A stretch of 64,000 nucleotides of DNA from Pseudomonas neuropathica (GTDB lineage Bacteria; Pseudomonadota; Gammaproteobacteria; Pseudomonadales; Pseudomonadaceae), in NCBI RefSeq assembly GCF_015461835.1, contig NZ_JACOPX010000007.1:248001-312000 (forward strand), in the 5' to 3' direction. Below, in pieces: positions 20,187-27,075 of this stretch. The number at the start of each line of letters is the position of its first letter. The stretch's first letter is position 1. The translations under genes were made by a program, and so were the position numbers. The notes beneath the pieces are model-generated. The model was not told the DNA's origin. It ran no database searches and saw only the letters and a program-made list of their open reading frames with translations.

Positions 20187-20199
20187 CAGCCGGAAAATC

Positions 20200-20583
20200 A
20201 AAAGCCCCTCACCCTAGCCCTCTCCCGGAGGGAGAGGGGACTGACCGAGGTGTCTTGCGCCAAACATCGACCTGAGAAGCCGAGTCGATTATGGATTCAC
20301 AGCAGAAAACCACAGGTCGGCGTACTTCGCGAGGGGACTGACCGAGGTGTCTTGCGCCAAACATCGACCTGAGAAGCCGAGTCGATTATGGATTCACAGC
20401 AGAAAACCACAGGTCGGCGTACTTCGCGAGGGGACTGACCGAGGTGTCTGGCGCCAAACATCGACCTGAGAAGCCGAGTCGATTATGGATTCACAGCAGA
20501 AAACCACAGGTCGGCGTACTTCCCGAGCATCCCCCAATCAGTCCCCTCTCCCTCTGGGAGAGGGCTAGGGTGAGGGGCTTTTC
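20200..20583. mobile_element. MITE-like element with long inverted ends and internal tandem repeats
   Basis: The ends AAAAGCCCCTCACCCTAGCC (from 20200) and its complement (to 20583) form an inverted repeat that continues for roughly 35 bases into the CTCTCCC...GGGAGAG palindromes. No transposase is encoded. A related but shorter element with similar internal sequence lies at 31698-31877 in the opposite orientation. The element sits between nasT and the nasA promoter. Confidence 0.7.
20241..20531. repeat. Three tandem 97-bp units
   Basis: Units begin at 20241, 20338 and 20435 with CTGACCGAGGTGTCT. Units 1 and 2 are identical as read; unit 3 has a T-to-G change (TCTTGCGCC to TCTGGCGCC) and diverges at its end (CTTCGCGAG to CTTCCCGAG). 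Confidence 0.95.
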
Positions 20584-20598
20584 AGCGGTGAGAACACC

Positions 20599-21174
20599 TC
20601 AGCCCAATAACTCACTCATCGCAATAATCTGCTCCGCCACCTGAATCAGTTTCTGCTGCCGGCTCATGGCCTGGCGCCGCATCAGCGTGTAAGCCTCTTC
20701 CTCATTGCAGTCCTTCATCTTCATTAACAACCCCTTGGCCAGCTCGATTCGCTTACGCTCAGCCAGTTGCTGATCACGCGCCTGCAACTGCGCGCGCAAG
20801 GCCTGATCACTTTCGAAGCGCGCCATCGCCACATCGAGAATCGGCTGCAAACGCTGGGCGTGGATGCCTTCGACAATGTAGGCACTGACCCCGGACTTGA
20901 TCGCCTGGCGCATCACACCAGGATCATGCTCGTCGGTAAACATCACGATCGGCCTTGGCTGGTCGCGACTGACCAGCACCACTTGCTCCATGACATCGCG
21001 GCTCGGTGACTCGGTATCGATCAGGATCACGTCCGGGCGCACCGTTTCGACGCGTGCGGGCAGGTCGATGGTCAGGCCGGACTCGTCGATCACCTCGAAA
21101 CCGGCCTCGGTCAACGCAGCTTTCAGGCGGCCGACTTTTTTCGCTGTGTCGTTGATCAACAGAATGCGCAACAT
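20599..21174 (-). CDS. nasT: Nitrate-responsive ANTAR antiterminator NasT
   Basis: 191 aa. Residues 1-120 are a response-regulator receiver fold (MLRILLINDTAKK, VILIDTESPSRD with the acceptor-type Asp near 53, then IVMFTDEHDP). Residues ~130-188 are the ANTAR RNA-binding domain (ELAKGLLMKMKDCNEEEAYTLM and a final helix through QKLIQVAEQIIAM). NasT binds dual hexaloop hairpins in nascent leaders and prevents termination; NasS holds it inactive without nitrate. It follows nasS by 15 bp, in one unit. Its target leaders are visible at 16768, 20115 and 22459. Confidence 0.96.
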   Translation of the reverse strand: MLRILLINDTAKKVGRLKAALTEAGFEVIDESGLTIDLPARVETVRPDVILIDTESPSRDVMEQVVLVSRDQPRPIVMFTDEHDPGVMRQAIKSGVSAYIVEGIHAQRLQPILDVAMARFESDQALRAQLQARDQQLAERKRIELAKGLLMKMKDCNEEEAYTLMRRQAMSRQQKLIQVAEQIIAMSELLG

Positions 21175-21189
21175 GTTCGCGGTCTCCTG

Positions 21190-22401
21190 TCAGCGGCGGG
21201 CGAGAAGGGGGGCGTCGTCGTTCAGCGCGTGCAACTTGAAACTGCGCGCGTAAGCGGCCGGGTCGCTACCATCCCAGATTTTGCCGTCGAGCAACTGGCT
21301 GCTGCGCATGTCGGTGCCCCATGCGGCGATGCCGACAGCGGTGGCGGCGTCGCGGTAGACGTCCAGCCGCTGAACCTGGCGGGCGACGCCGAGGTAGTCC
21401 GGATCTTCGCGCAGCAAACCCCAGCGGCGGAACTGGGTCATGAACCACATGCCATCGGACAAGTACGGCAAATTCACTTCACCGTTGCCATGAAAACGCA
21501 GCGCATGCGGATCCTGCCAGCGATTGCCGAGGCCATCGGCGTAATCACCGAGAAAACGCGGTTCGATGCACGCCACTGGCGCATCGAGATATTCCGGCGC
21601 GCTAAGCAACTGCGCGGTGCTGCGGCGGTTTTCCGGGCTGGCTTCGATGAAACGGCTGGCCTCGAGAACTGCCATCACCAACGCCCGTGCGGTGTTCGGA
21701 TACTGCTCGACAAATTCACGGGTGCAACCAAGGACTTTTTCCGGATGATCGGGCCAGATGGTCTGGCTGGTGGCCAGGGTAAAACCGAGATTCTGCTGCA
21801 CTGCACTGGCGGCCCACGGTTCGCCGACGCAAAAACCGTCGATACGCCCGGCTTGCAGGTGCGCGACCATTTGCGGCGGTGGCACCACCACGCTGTCGAC
21901 GTCCTGCAATGGATGAATGCCCTGGCTCGCCAGCCAGTAATACAGCCACATGGCATGAGTGCCGGTGGGGAAGGTCTGCGCGAAGGTGAGTTTTGCGCGG
22001 CTTTGGTGCACATGCCGGTCCAGTGCTTCAGGACTGGTCACGCCGAGGTTTTGCAGGCCGTGCGAGAGGTTGAGGCTCTGACCGTTCTGATTCAGGCCCA
22101 TCAGCACGGCCATATCGGTCGGGGCGACGCCGCCGATGCCCAGATGCACCGCGTAAATCAGTCCGTACAAACTGTGCGCGGCGTCGAGTTCGCCGCTGAC
22201 CAGATTGTCGCGCAGATTCGCCCATGAGCTCTGGCGCTTGAGGTTCAGCGTCAATCCATAAGGCTGGGCGAAGCCCTGTGTAGCTGCGACCACCACCGAC
22301 GCGCAATCGCTCAGGGCCATGAAGCCGAGGTTGATCGCACTTTTTTCCGGGGCATCGCTGCCGTTGACCCAGGCCAGTGGCCCTACCGAAGGTTCATTCA
22401 T
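21190..22401 (-). CDS. nasS: Cytoplasmic nitrate/nitrite sensor NasS
   Basis: 403 aa protein of the NrtA/SsuA periplasmic-binding-protein fold ([17 protein letters not shown], then [13 protein letters not shown]). No signal peptide is present at the chosen start ([17 protein letters not shown] 22401), consistent with a cytoplasmic sensor that binds nitrate and sequesters NasT. First gene of the nasS-nasT unit and divergent from pyrD. The frame extends upstream to 22491 without a conserved N-terminus, and that part is leader RNA with regulatory hairpins. Confidence 0.93.
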   Translation of the reverse strand: MNEPSVGPLAWVNGSDAPEKSAINLGFMALSDCASVVVAATQGFAQPYGLTLNLKRQSSWANLRDNLVSGELDAAHSLYGLIYAVHLGIGGVAPTDMAVLMGLNQNGQSLNLSHGLQNLGVTSPEALDRHVHQSRAKLTFAQTFPTGTHAMWLYYWLASQGIHPLQDVDSVVVPPPQMVAHLQAGRIDGFCVGEPWAASAVQQNLGFTLATSQTIWPDHPEKVLGCTREFVEQYPNTARALVMAVLEASRFIEASPENRRSTAQLLSAPEYLDAPVACIEPRFLGDYADGLGNRWQDPHALRFHGNGEVNLPYLSDGMWFMTQFRRWGLLREDPDYLGVARQVQRLDVYRDAATAVGIAAWGTDMRSSQLLDGKIWDGSDPAAYARSFKLHALNDDAPLLARR

Positions 22402-22414
22402 CCAACGTACCTCG

Positions 22415-22465
22415 AAAAAAAAGCGCCGCCCCGGACTCTGCACAGGCAAACCCCGAAGACGACGC
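22415..22465 (-). terminator. Leader terminator upstream of nasS
   Basis: On the minus strand GCGTCGTCTT can pair with GGGGCGGCGC (several G-T pairs), followed directly by eight T. It ends 14 bases before the nasS ATG. Confidence 0.65.
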
Positions 22466-22500
22466 CATTGTCCGTGCCCGCCTGCCGTCATTGACTGGCG
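22459..22500 (-). promoter_or_regulatory. Candidate dual hexaloop (ANTAR/NasT) antiterminator of nasS-nasT
   Basis: Minus strand P1 is CGCCAGTC[AATGAC]GGCAGGCG (22479-22500, one A-A mismatch and one G-T pair). P2 is ACGGAC[AATGGC]GTCGT (22459-22475, one bulged G). Both loops are six bases with A1 and G4, in the same order and close to the same spacing as in the nirB and nasA leaders. Confidence 0.7.
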
Positions 22501-22518
22501 TGCTGATAGTCAGGAGGG

Positions 22519-22534
22519 TGCAAGGCATATGCCA
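22519..22534 (-). promoter_or_regulatory. Sigma-54 promoter of nasS-nasT
   Basis: Minus strand TGGCATATGCCTTGCA matches TGGCAC-N5-TTGCA except for one base, with 10 bases between GG and GC. The expected start point is just before hairpin P1. Confidence 0.8.
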
Positions 22535-22582
22535 GAGACAGCGATTTGCGCGTGCGCCTCGCGCCGCAGGCCGATGCCCGGC

Positions 22583-22588
22583 TATAAT
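22583..22588 (+). promoter_or_regulatory. Candidate -10 element of pyrD
   Basis: A perfect TATAAT lies 36 bases before the pyrD ATG. No good -35 hexamer is seen at the usual distance. Confidence 0.45.
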
Positions 22589-22624
22589 CGCCGCCTCTTT
22601 TCGCCGCCCGAGTCATCGCCGCCC

Positions 22625-23647
22625 ATGTACACCCTGGCCCGTCAGCTGTTGTTCAAACTTTCCCCGGAAACCTCCCACGATCTGTCGCTGGATCTGATCG
22701 GCGCGGGTGGGCGTTTGGGCCTCAACGGCTTGCTGTGCAAGGCGCCGGCGAAGAAGCCGGTGACGGTCATGGGCCTCGAGTTTCCGAACCCGGTGGGTCT
22801 GGCGGCCGGTCTGGACAAGAACGGCGCGGCCATTGATGGCTTCGCGCAACTGGGTTTCGGTTTTGTTGAAATCGGCACCGTGACCCCACGCCCGCAGCCG
22901 GGCAACCCGAAACCACGGATCTTCCGTCTGCCGGAAGCCGAGGCGATCATCAACCGCATGGGTTTCAACAACCTCGGTGTCGATAACCTGCTGGCACGGG
23001 TGGCAGCGGCGAAATACAAAGGCGTACTGGGCATCAACATCGGCAAGAACTTCGATACGCCGGTTGAGCGCGCGGTCGACGATTACCTGATCTGCCTGGA
23101 CAAGGTTTACGCCCATGCGAGCTATGTGACGGTCAACGTCAGCTCGCCGAACACCCCGGGCCTGCGCAGCCTGCAGTTCGGCGATTCGCTCAAGCAGTTG
23201 CTGGCGGATCTGGCCACACGTCGCGCCGAACTGGCGTTGCGTCACGGCAAGCATGTGCCGCTGGCGATCAAGATCGCGCCCGACATGACCGATGAAGAAA
23301 CCGCGCAGGTTGCCCAGGCACTGATCGAAACCGGCATGGACGCGGTAATCGCGACCAACACCACCCTGAGCCGTGTTGGCGTCGAAGGCATGGAGCATGG
23401 CGACGAGGCGGGCGGTTTGTCTGGTGCGCCAGTGCGGGAGAAGAGCACCAATACCGTGAAGGTGCTGGCGGGTGAGTTGGCGGGGCGTTTGCCGATCATT
23501 GCTGCTGGTGGCATTACCGAAGGCAAGCATGCGGCTGAGAAGATTCTGGCCGGTGCGAGCCTGGTGCAGATCTACTCTGGCTTTATCTATAAAGGCCCCG
23601 CGCTGATCCGTGAGTCGGTAGACGCGATCGCCGCCCTGAGAAAATAA
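22625..23647 (+). CDS. pyrD: Dihydroorotate dehydrogenase (quinone), class 2
   Basis: 340 aa. Oxidises dihydroorotate to orotate in pyrimidine synthesis at the inner membrane, passing electrons to quinone. The N-terminal amphipathic helix ([22 protein letters not shown]) marks class 2. Conserved FMN-barrel segments follow: [48 protein letters not shown] with the catalytic Ser, IKIAPD and AAGGI. The ATG at 22625 is chosen from the family N-terminus; a longer frame to 22319 runs through the nasS promoter. Confidence 0.97.
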   Translation: MYTLARQLLFKLSPETSHDLSLDLIGAGGRLGLNGLLCKAPAKKPVTVMGLEFPNPVGLAAGLDKNGAAIDGFAQLGFGFVEIGTVTPRPQPGNPKPRIFRLPEAEAIINRMGFNNLGVDNLLARVAAAKYKGVLGINIGKNFDTPVERAVDDYLICLDKVYAHASYVTVNVSSPNTPGLRSLQFGDSLKQLLADLATRRAELALRHGKHVPLAIKIAPDMTDEETAQVAQALIETGMDAVIATNTTLSRVGVEGMEHGDEAGGLSGAPVREKSTNTVKVLAGELAGRLPIIAAGGITEGKHAAEKILAGASLVQIYSGFIYKGPALIRESVDAIAALRK

Positions 23648-23655
23648 CCCGTTCA

Positions 23656-23750
23656 CTGTAGGAGCTGCCGCAGGCTGCGATCTTTTGATTCTGTTTTTTA
23701 AAATCAAGATCAGGATCAAAAGATCGCAGCCTTCGGCAGCTCCTACAGGG
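23656..23750. repeat. REP doublet, TAGGAGCTGCCGAAGGCTGC family
   Basis: Inverted units CTGTAGGAGCTGCCGCAGGC and its complement flank an AT-rich centre just after pyrD. Confidence 0.9.
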
Positions 23751-23796
23751 GTAGTTGCCCGCCAATCGAAAGGTGGGTGACAGTCGAGTTTTCGGG

Positions 23797-23828
23797 CATA
23801 AAAAAGGGCTCCTCGAAGGAGCCCCTGG
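23797..23828 (-). terminator. Intrinsic terminator, probably of rmf
   Basis: On the minus strand GGGGCTCCTTCGAGGAGCCC is followed by TTTTTT. It lies about 80 bases after the rmf stop codon. Confidence 0.75.
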
Positions 23829-23909
23829 GCCGCAGCCCGCCGTCCGGGAAGGACGTGCATGGTAAGTCGTTACAAAATCAGATTGTCGTGTCGGAATTAA
23901 TGCCCTGTG

Positions 23910-24125
23910 TCAGCCGACGGCGTGAAGTTCGTTGAGTCTGTGGATTCCCGCAGTGCCGGTCATACCGTCCCAGTTGTCGCCGCGTCCTTCTCGCCAGCCG
24001 TTGATCCAGGCTTGACGTACCGACGGTAGAGTAAATGGGCAAAGCTCACGGGATTTGCCACCAACGCCATATTGATATCCGCGCAAAAATGCTCTTTCCA
24101 ACGGATCACGCTTAAGTCTTCTCAT
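23910..24125 (-). CDS. rmf: Ribosome modulation factor
   Basis: 71 aa basic protein that dimerises 70S ribosomes into inactive 100S particles in stationary phase. The family core is visible: MRRLKRDPLERAFLRGYQYG, then SRELCPF and RQAWINGWREGRGDNWDGM. Divergent from rlmKL and convergent with pyrD. The strongly folded leader upstream suggests RNA-level control. Confidence 0.95.
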   Translation of the reverse strand: MRRLKRDPLERAFLRGYQYGVGGKSRELCPFTLPSVRQAWINGWREGRGDNWDGMTGTAGIHRLNELHAVG

Positions 24126-24159
24126 AGGGTGTTTCCCTCACTTGTTGACTGTTTTGTGT

Positions 24160-24262
24160 CGCGCTGACCTCAACCGAGGTCTGGCAGAAGAAACCTGCCA
24201 TGGTGCGGCTCGCTGCCGGCGTGGCGAGCCAAGGTGTTGACGCCGTTGCGACGTCAACCTGT
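24160..24262 (-). ncRNA. Structured 5' leader of rmf (candidate Pseudomonas rmf RNA motif)
   Basis: Four consecutive stems lie directly upstream of rmf: GACCTC/GAGGTC (24166-24181), GGCAG/CTGCC (24183-24198), GGCTCGC/GCGAGCC (24207-24230) and GTTGACG/CGTCAAC (24236-24258). A conserved rmf leader RNA motif is known in pseudomonads; I assign this region to it by position and structure, without a covariance search. Confidence 0.6.
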
Positions 24263-24384
24263 GTTCAGTTCTAACCAATGAGTCACACCGAGGGAATGAT
24301 CGTTTTGTCATAAGGACGTAACGAAATTGGTGCTACAGCCATAAGTAACGACGGGTTTCATGCACGGTTTTTCAGCAAACCCCG

Positions 24385-24490
24385 GTATGATCGGCCCCGC
24401 GCTGCATGATGGGGTTAATTCTTTAGTGAGAATGACCCACGTTTGCGCTGGGGTATAAAGCGACGAAGGGTCGCTTTAAGACTTTTTGTT
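24385..24490 (+). ncRNA. Candidate short RNA or attenuated leader upstream of rlmKL
   Basis: A TATGAT near 24386 could be a -10 element. About 70 bases downstream AAAGCGAC (24457-24464) pairs perfectly with GTCGCTTT (24470-24477), and AAGACTTTTTG follows. The layout would give a ~90-base terminated transcript. No good -35 was found. Confidence 0.4.
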
Positions 24491-24657
24491 TCATCAACTT
24501 TTTTATCTGTCCCGGCATCTAAGCTCTTTTAACCCGAGCAGCGGGGATGGAACGGCACACCTTCGTGCCACGCGGGCGTTCTTTTAGAAAAGCGCCTGAT
24601 TGAAAACCGGATCGGCAATGCGTTGCCGATTCACTAGCCAAAGGCTCTGGAAATACC

Positions 24658-26928
24658 ATGTCCGACCGTTTCGAACTCTTCCTCACTTGCCCTAAAGGTC
24701 TTGAAGGCCTGCTCATCGAGGAAGCCGTCGGGCTTGGCCTTGAAGAAGCGCGCGAGCACACCTCCGCCGTGCGTGGCATGGCGACCATGGAAACCGCTTA
24801 TCGCCTGTGCCTCTGGTCGCGTCTGGCCAACCGCGTGCTGCTGGTGCTCAAGCGCTTCCCGATGAAAGACGCGGAAGACCTGTACCACGGCGTGCTCGAC
24901 ATCGAGTGGCAGGATCACATGCTCAGCGATGGCACCCTGGCTGTTGAATTCAGTGGCCATGGCTCGGGCATCGACAACACCCACTTCGGTGCCTTGAAAG
25001 TCAAAGACGCCATCGTCGACAAACTGCGCACCCCGCAGGGCGACCGTCCGTCGATCGACAAGCTCAACCCGGACCTGCGCATTCACCTGCGTCTGGATCG
25101 CGGCGAAGCGATTCTCTCCCTTGATCTGTCCGGCCACAGCCTGCATCAGCGCGGTTACCGTCTGCAGCAGGGCGCTGCACCGCTGAAGGAAAACCTCGCG
25201 GCGGCGATCCTGATTCGTTCCGGTTGGCCGCGCATTGCCGCTGAAGGCGGCGCGCTGGCTGACCCGATGTGCGGTGTCGGTACGTTCCTCGTCGAAGCGG
25301 GGATGATCGCCGCCGACATGGCGCCGAACCTGCGCCGTGAGCAGTGGGGCTTCACCGCATGGCTTGGTCACGTGCCGGCGCTGTGGAAAAAACTCCACGA
25401 AGAAGCCGTCGAGCGTGCCGCTGCCGGTCTGGCCAAGCCACCGCTGTGGATTCGTGGTTATGAAGCTGACCCACGGCTGATTCAGCCGGGCCGCAACAAC
25501 GTTGAGCGTGCTGGCCTGAGCGAGTGGATCAAGATCTACCAGGGCGAAGTCGCGACCTTCGAGCCGCGTCCGGATCAGAACCAGAAAGGTCTGGTCATCT
25601 GCAACCCGCCGTACGGCGAGCGTCTCGGCGACGAAGCCAGTCTGCTGTATCTCTACCAGAACCTCGGCGAGCGCCTGCGTCAGGCTTGCCTGAACTGGGA
25701 AGCGGCGGTGTTCACCGGCGCCCCGGATCTGGGCAAGCGCATGGGCATCCGCAGTCACAAACAGTATTCGTTCTGGAACGGCGCGCTGCCGTGCAAACTG
25801 CTGTTGATCAAAGTGCTGCCGGATCAGTTCGTCACCGGCGAGCGGCGTACCCCGGAACAGCGTCAGGCCGAGCGCGAGCAAGCGGCTTACGATCAGACCC
25901 CGGACGAGCCGCAAGAACGCAAGTTCAACAAGAACGGCAACCCGATCAAACCAACGCCAGCCCCGGCGCCGGTGATCGAGCAACCGCGCTTGAGCGAAGG
26001 CGGGCAGATGTTTGCCAACCGTCTGCAAAAGAACCTCAAGGCCATGGGCAAGTGGGTCAAGCGCGAAGGCATCGATTGCTACCGCGTCTACGATGCCGAC
26101 ATGCCTGAATATGCGATGGCCATCGACCTGTACCACGATTGGGTACACGTCCAGGAATACGCCGCGCCAAAATCCATTGACCCGGAAAAAGCCTCGGCGC
26201 GTATGTTCGACGCGTTGGCGGCCATTCCGCAGGCGCTGAACGTCGACAAGAGCCGCGTGGTGGTCAAACGCCGCGAGCGCCAGAGCGGCACCAAGCAGTA
26301 CGAGCGTCAGGCTGCACAGGGCAAGTTCAATGAAGTCAGCGAGGGCGGCGTTAAGTTGCTGGTCAACCTCACCGACTACCTCGACACGGGTCTGTTCCTC
26401 GACCACCGCCCGATGCGCATGCGCATTCAGAAAGAGGCCGCCGGCAAGCGCTTCCTCAATCTGTTCTGCTACACCGCGACCGCCAGCGTACACGCGGCCA
26501 AGGGCGGGGCGCGCAGCACCACCAGCGTCGACCTGTCGAAAACCTACCTCGACTGGGCGCGCCGCAACCTGTCGTTGAACGGCTACTCGGACAAGAACCG
26601 TCTGGAGCAGGGCGATGTGATGGCGTGGCTGGAAAGCAGCCGTGACGAGTACGACCTGATCTTCATCGATCCGCCGACCTTCTCCAACTCCAAGCGCATG
26701 GAAGGCATCTTCGACGTGCAACGTGATCAGGTGCAGTTGATCGACCTGGCCATGGCGCGTCTGGCAACCGGCGGTGTGCTGTATTTCTCCAACAACTTCC
26801 GCAAGTTCCAGTTGGAAGAAAACCTCGCCGAGCGTTACGCGGTCGAGGAAATCAGCGCGCAGACCATTGATCCGGATTTCGCCCGCAACACCAAGATCCA
26901 CCGCGCCTGGAAAATCACGGCTCGTTGA
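24658..26928 (+). CDS. rlmL: Bifunctional 23S rRNA m2G2445/m7G2069 methyltransferase RlmKL
   Basis: 756 aa fusion, normal for gammaproteobacteria. The N-terminal half holds a THUMP domain and the RlmL (m2G2445) Rossmann fold with DPMCGVGTFLVEA and catalytic NPPYGERLGD near residue 317. The C-terminal half is RlmK (m7G2069) with NLFCYTATASVHAAKGGA and DPPTFSNSKRM near 672. A charged linker (about 400-450) separates the halves. It modifies 23S rRNA during 50S assembly. A long structured leader precedes it. Confidence 0.97.
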   Translation: MSDRFELFLTCPKGLEGLLIEEAVGLGLEEAREHTSAVRGMATMETAYRLCLWSRLANRVLLVLKRFPMKDAEDLYHGVLDIEWQDHMLSDGTLAVEFSGHGSGIDNTHFGALKVKDAIVDKLRTPQGDRPSIDKLNPDLRIHLRLDRGEAILSLDLSGHSLHQRGYRLQQGAAPLKENLAAAILIRSGWPRIAAEGGALADPMCGVGTFLVEAGMIAADMAPNLRREQWGFTAWLGHVPALWKKLHEEAVERAAAGLAKPPLWIRGYEADPRLIQPGRNNVERAGLSEWIKIYQGEVATFEPRPDQNQKGLVICNPPYGERLGDEASLLYLYQNLGERLRQACLNWEAAVFTGAPDLGKRMGIRSHKQYSFWNGALPCKLLLIKVLPDQFVTGERRTPEQRQAEREQAAYDQTPDEPQERKFNKNGNPIKPTPAPAPVIEQPRLSEGGQMFANRLQKNLKAMGKWVKREGIDCYRVYDADMPEYAMAIDLYHDWVHVQEYAAPKSIDPEKASARMFDALAAIPQALNVDKSRVVVKRRERQSGTKQYERQAAQGKFNEVSEGGVKLLVNLTDYLDTGLFLDHRPMRMRIQKEAAGKRFLNLFCYTATASVHAAKGGARSTTSVDLSKTYLDWARRNLSLNGYSDKNRLEQGDVMAWLESSRDEYDLIFIDPPTFSNSKRMEGIFDVQRDQVQLIDLAMARLATGGVLYFSNNFRKFQLEENLAERYAVEEISAQTIDPDFARNTKIHRAWKITAR

Positions 26929-26943
26929 CGCTTTGCGCAATTG

Positions 26944-26981
26944 GATCCACAGAGCCTTGATTTTTAAAGGCTCCGTGGATC
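26944..26981. terminator. Hairpin after rlmKL
   Basis: GATCCAC-A-GAGCC pairs with GGCTC-C-GTGGATC around an AT-rich loop, immediately after the gene. There is no clear T-run, so it may be an RNA end-stabilising hairpin rather than a true intrinsic terminator. Confidence 0.5.
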
Positions 26982-27075
26982 TGCCCGCGCTAGCTAAATT
27001 AGTGGCTAATAGCTATAACTCACACACGGTCAATGGGGTTTTCCCGTAAATGCTGGCGTAGTGTGAGTTGTCTTT

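Larger units (their letters stand above)
19971..20598. other. Gene-free region between nasA and nasT
   Basis: The 628 bases hold the nasA leader (to ~20190) and a MITE-like element with tandem 97-bp units (20200-20583). The remaining ~15 bases before nasT show nothing else. I found no credible gene. Confidence 0.7.
24126..24657. other. 532-base divergent region between rmf and rlmKL
   Basis: It contains the rmf leader on the minus side and the candidate terminated RNA at 24385-24490 on the plus side. Further stems GGCAC/GTGCC (about 24553-24568) and GGCAA/TTGCC (about 24615-24630) lie in the rlmKL leader. No coding sequence is credible. Confidence 0.6.

Noticed and set aside
20241..20531. 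CRISPR array
   Set aside because: Units are 97 bp and directly contiguous, with no unique spacers and no cas genes nearby.
22319..22624. Extended pyrD start
   Set aside because: The extension overlaps the nasS promoter and leader hairpins, and class 2 enzymes begin at [10 protein letters not shown].
24634..26940. 768-residue open frame antisense to rlmKL
   Set aside because: Shadow of rlmKL; no recognisable domain and no start signal.
26944..26981. Insertion-sequence inverted repeat
   Set aside because: A single hairpin with an AT-rich loop after rlmKL; there is no transposase or duplicated target.
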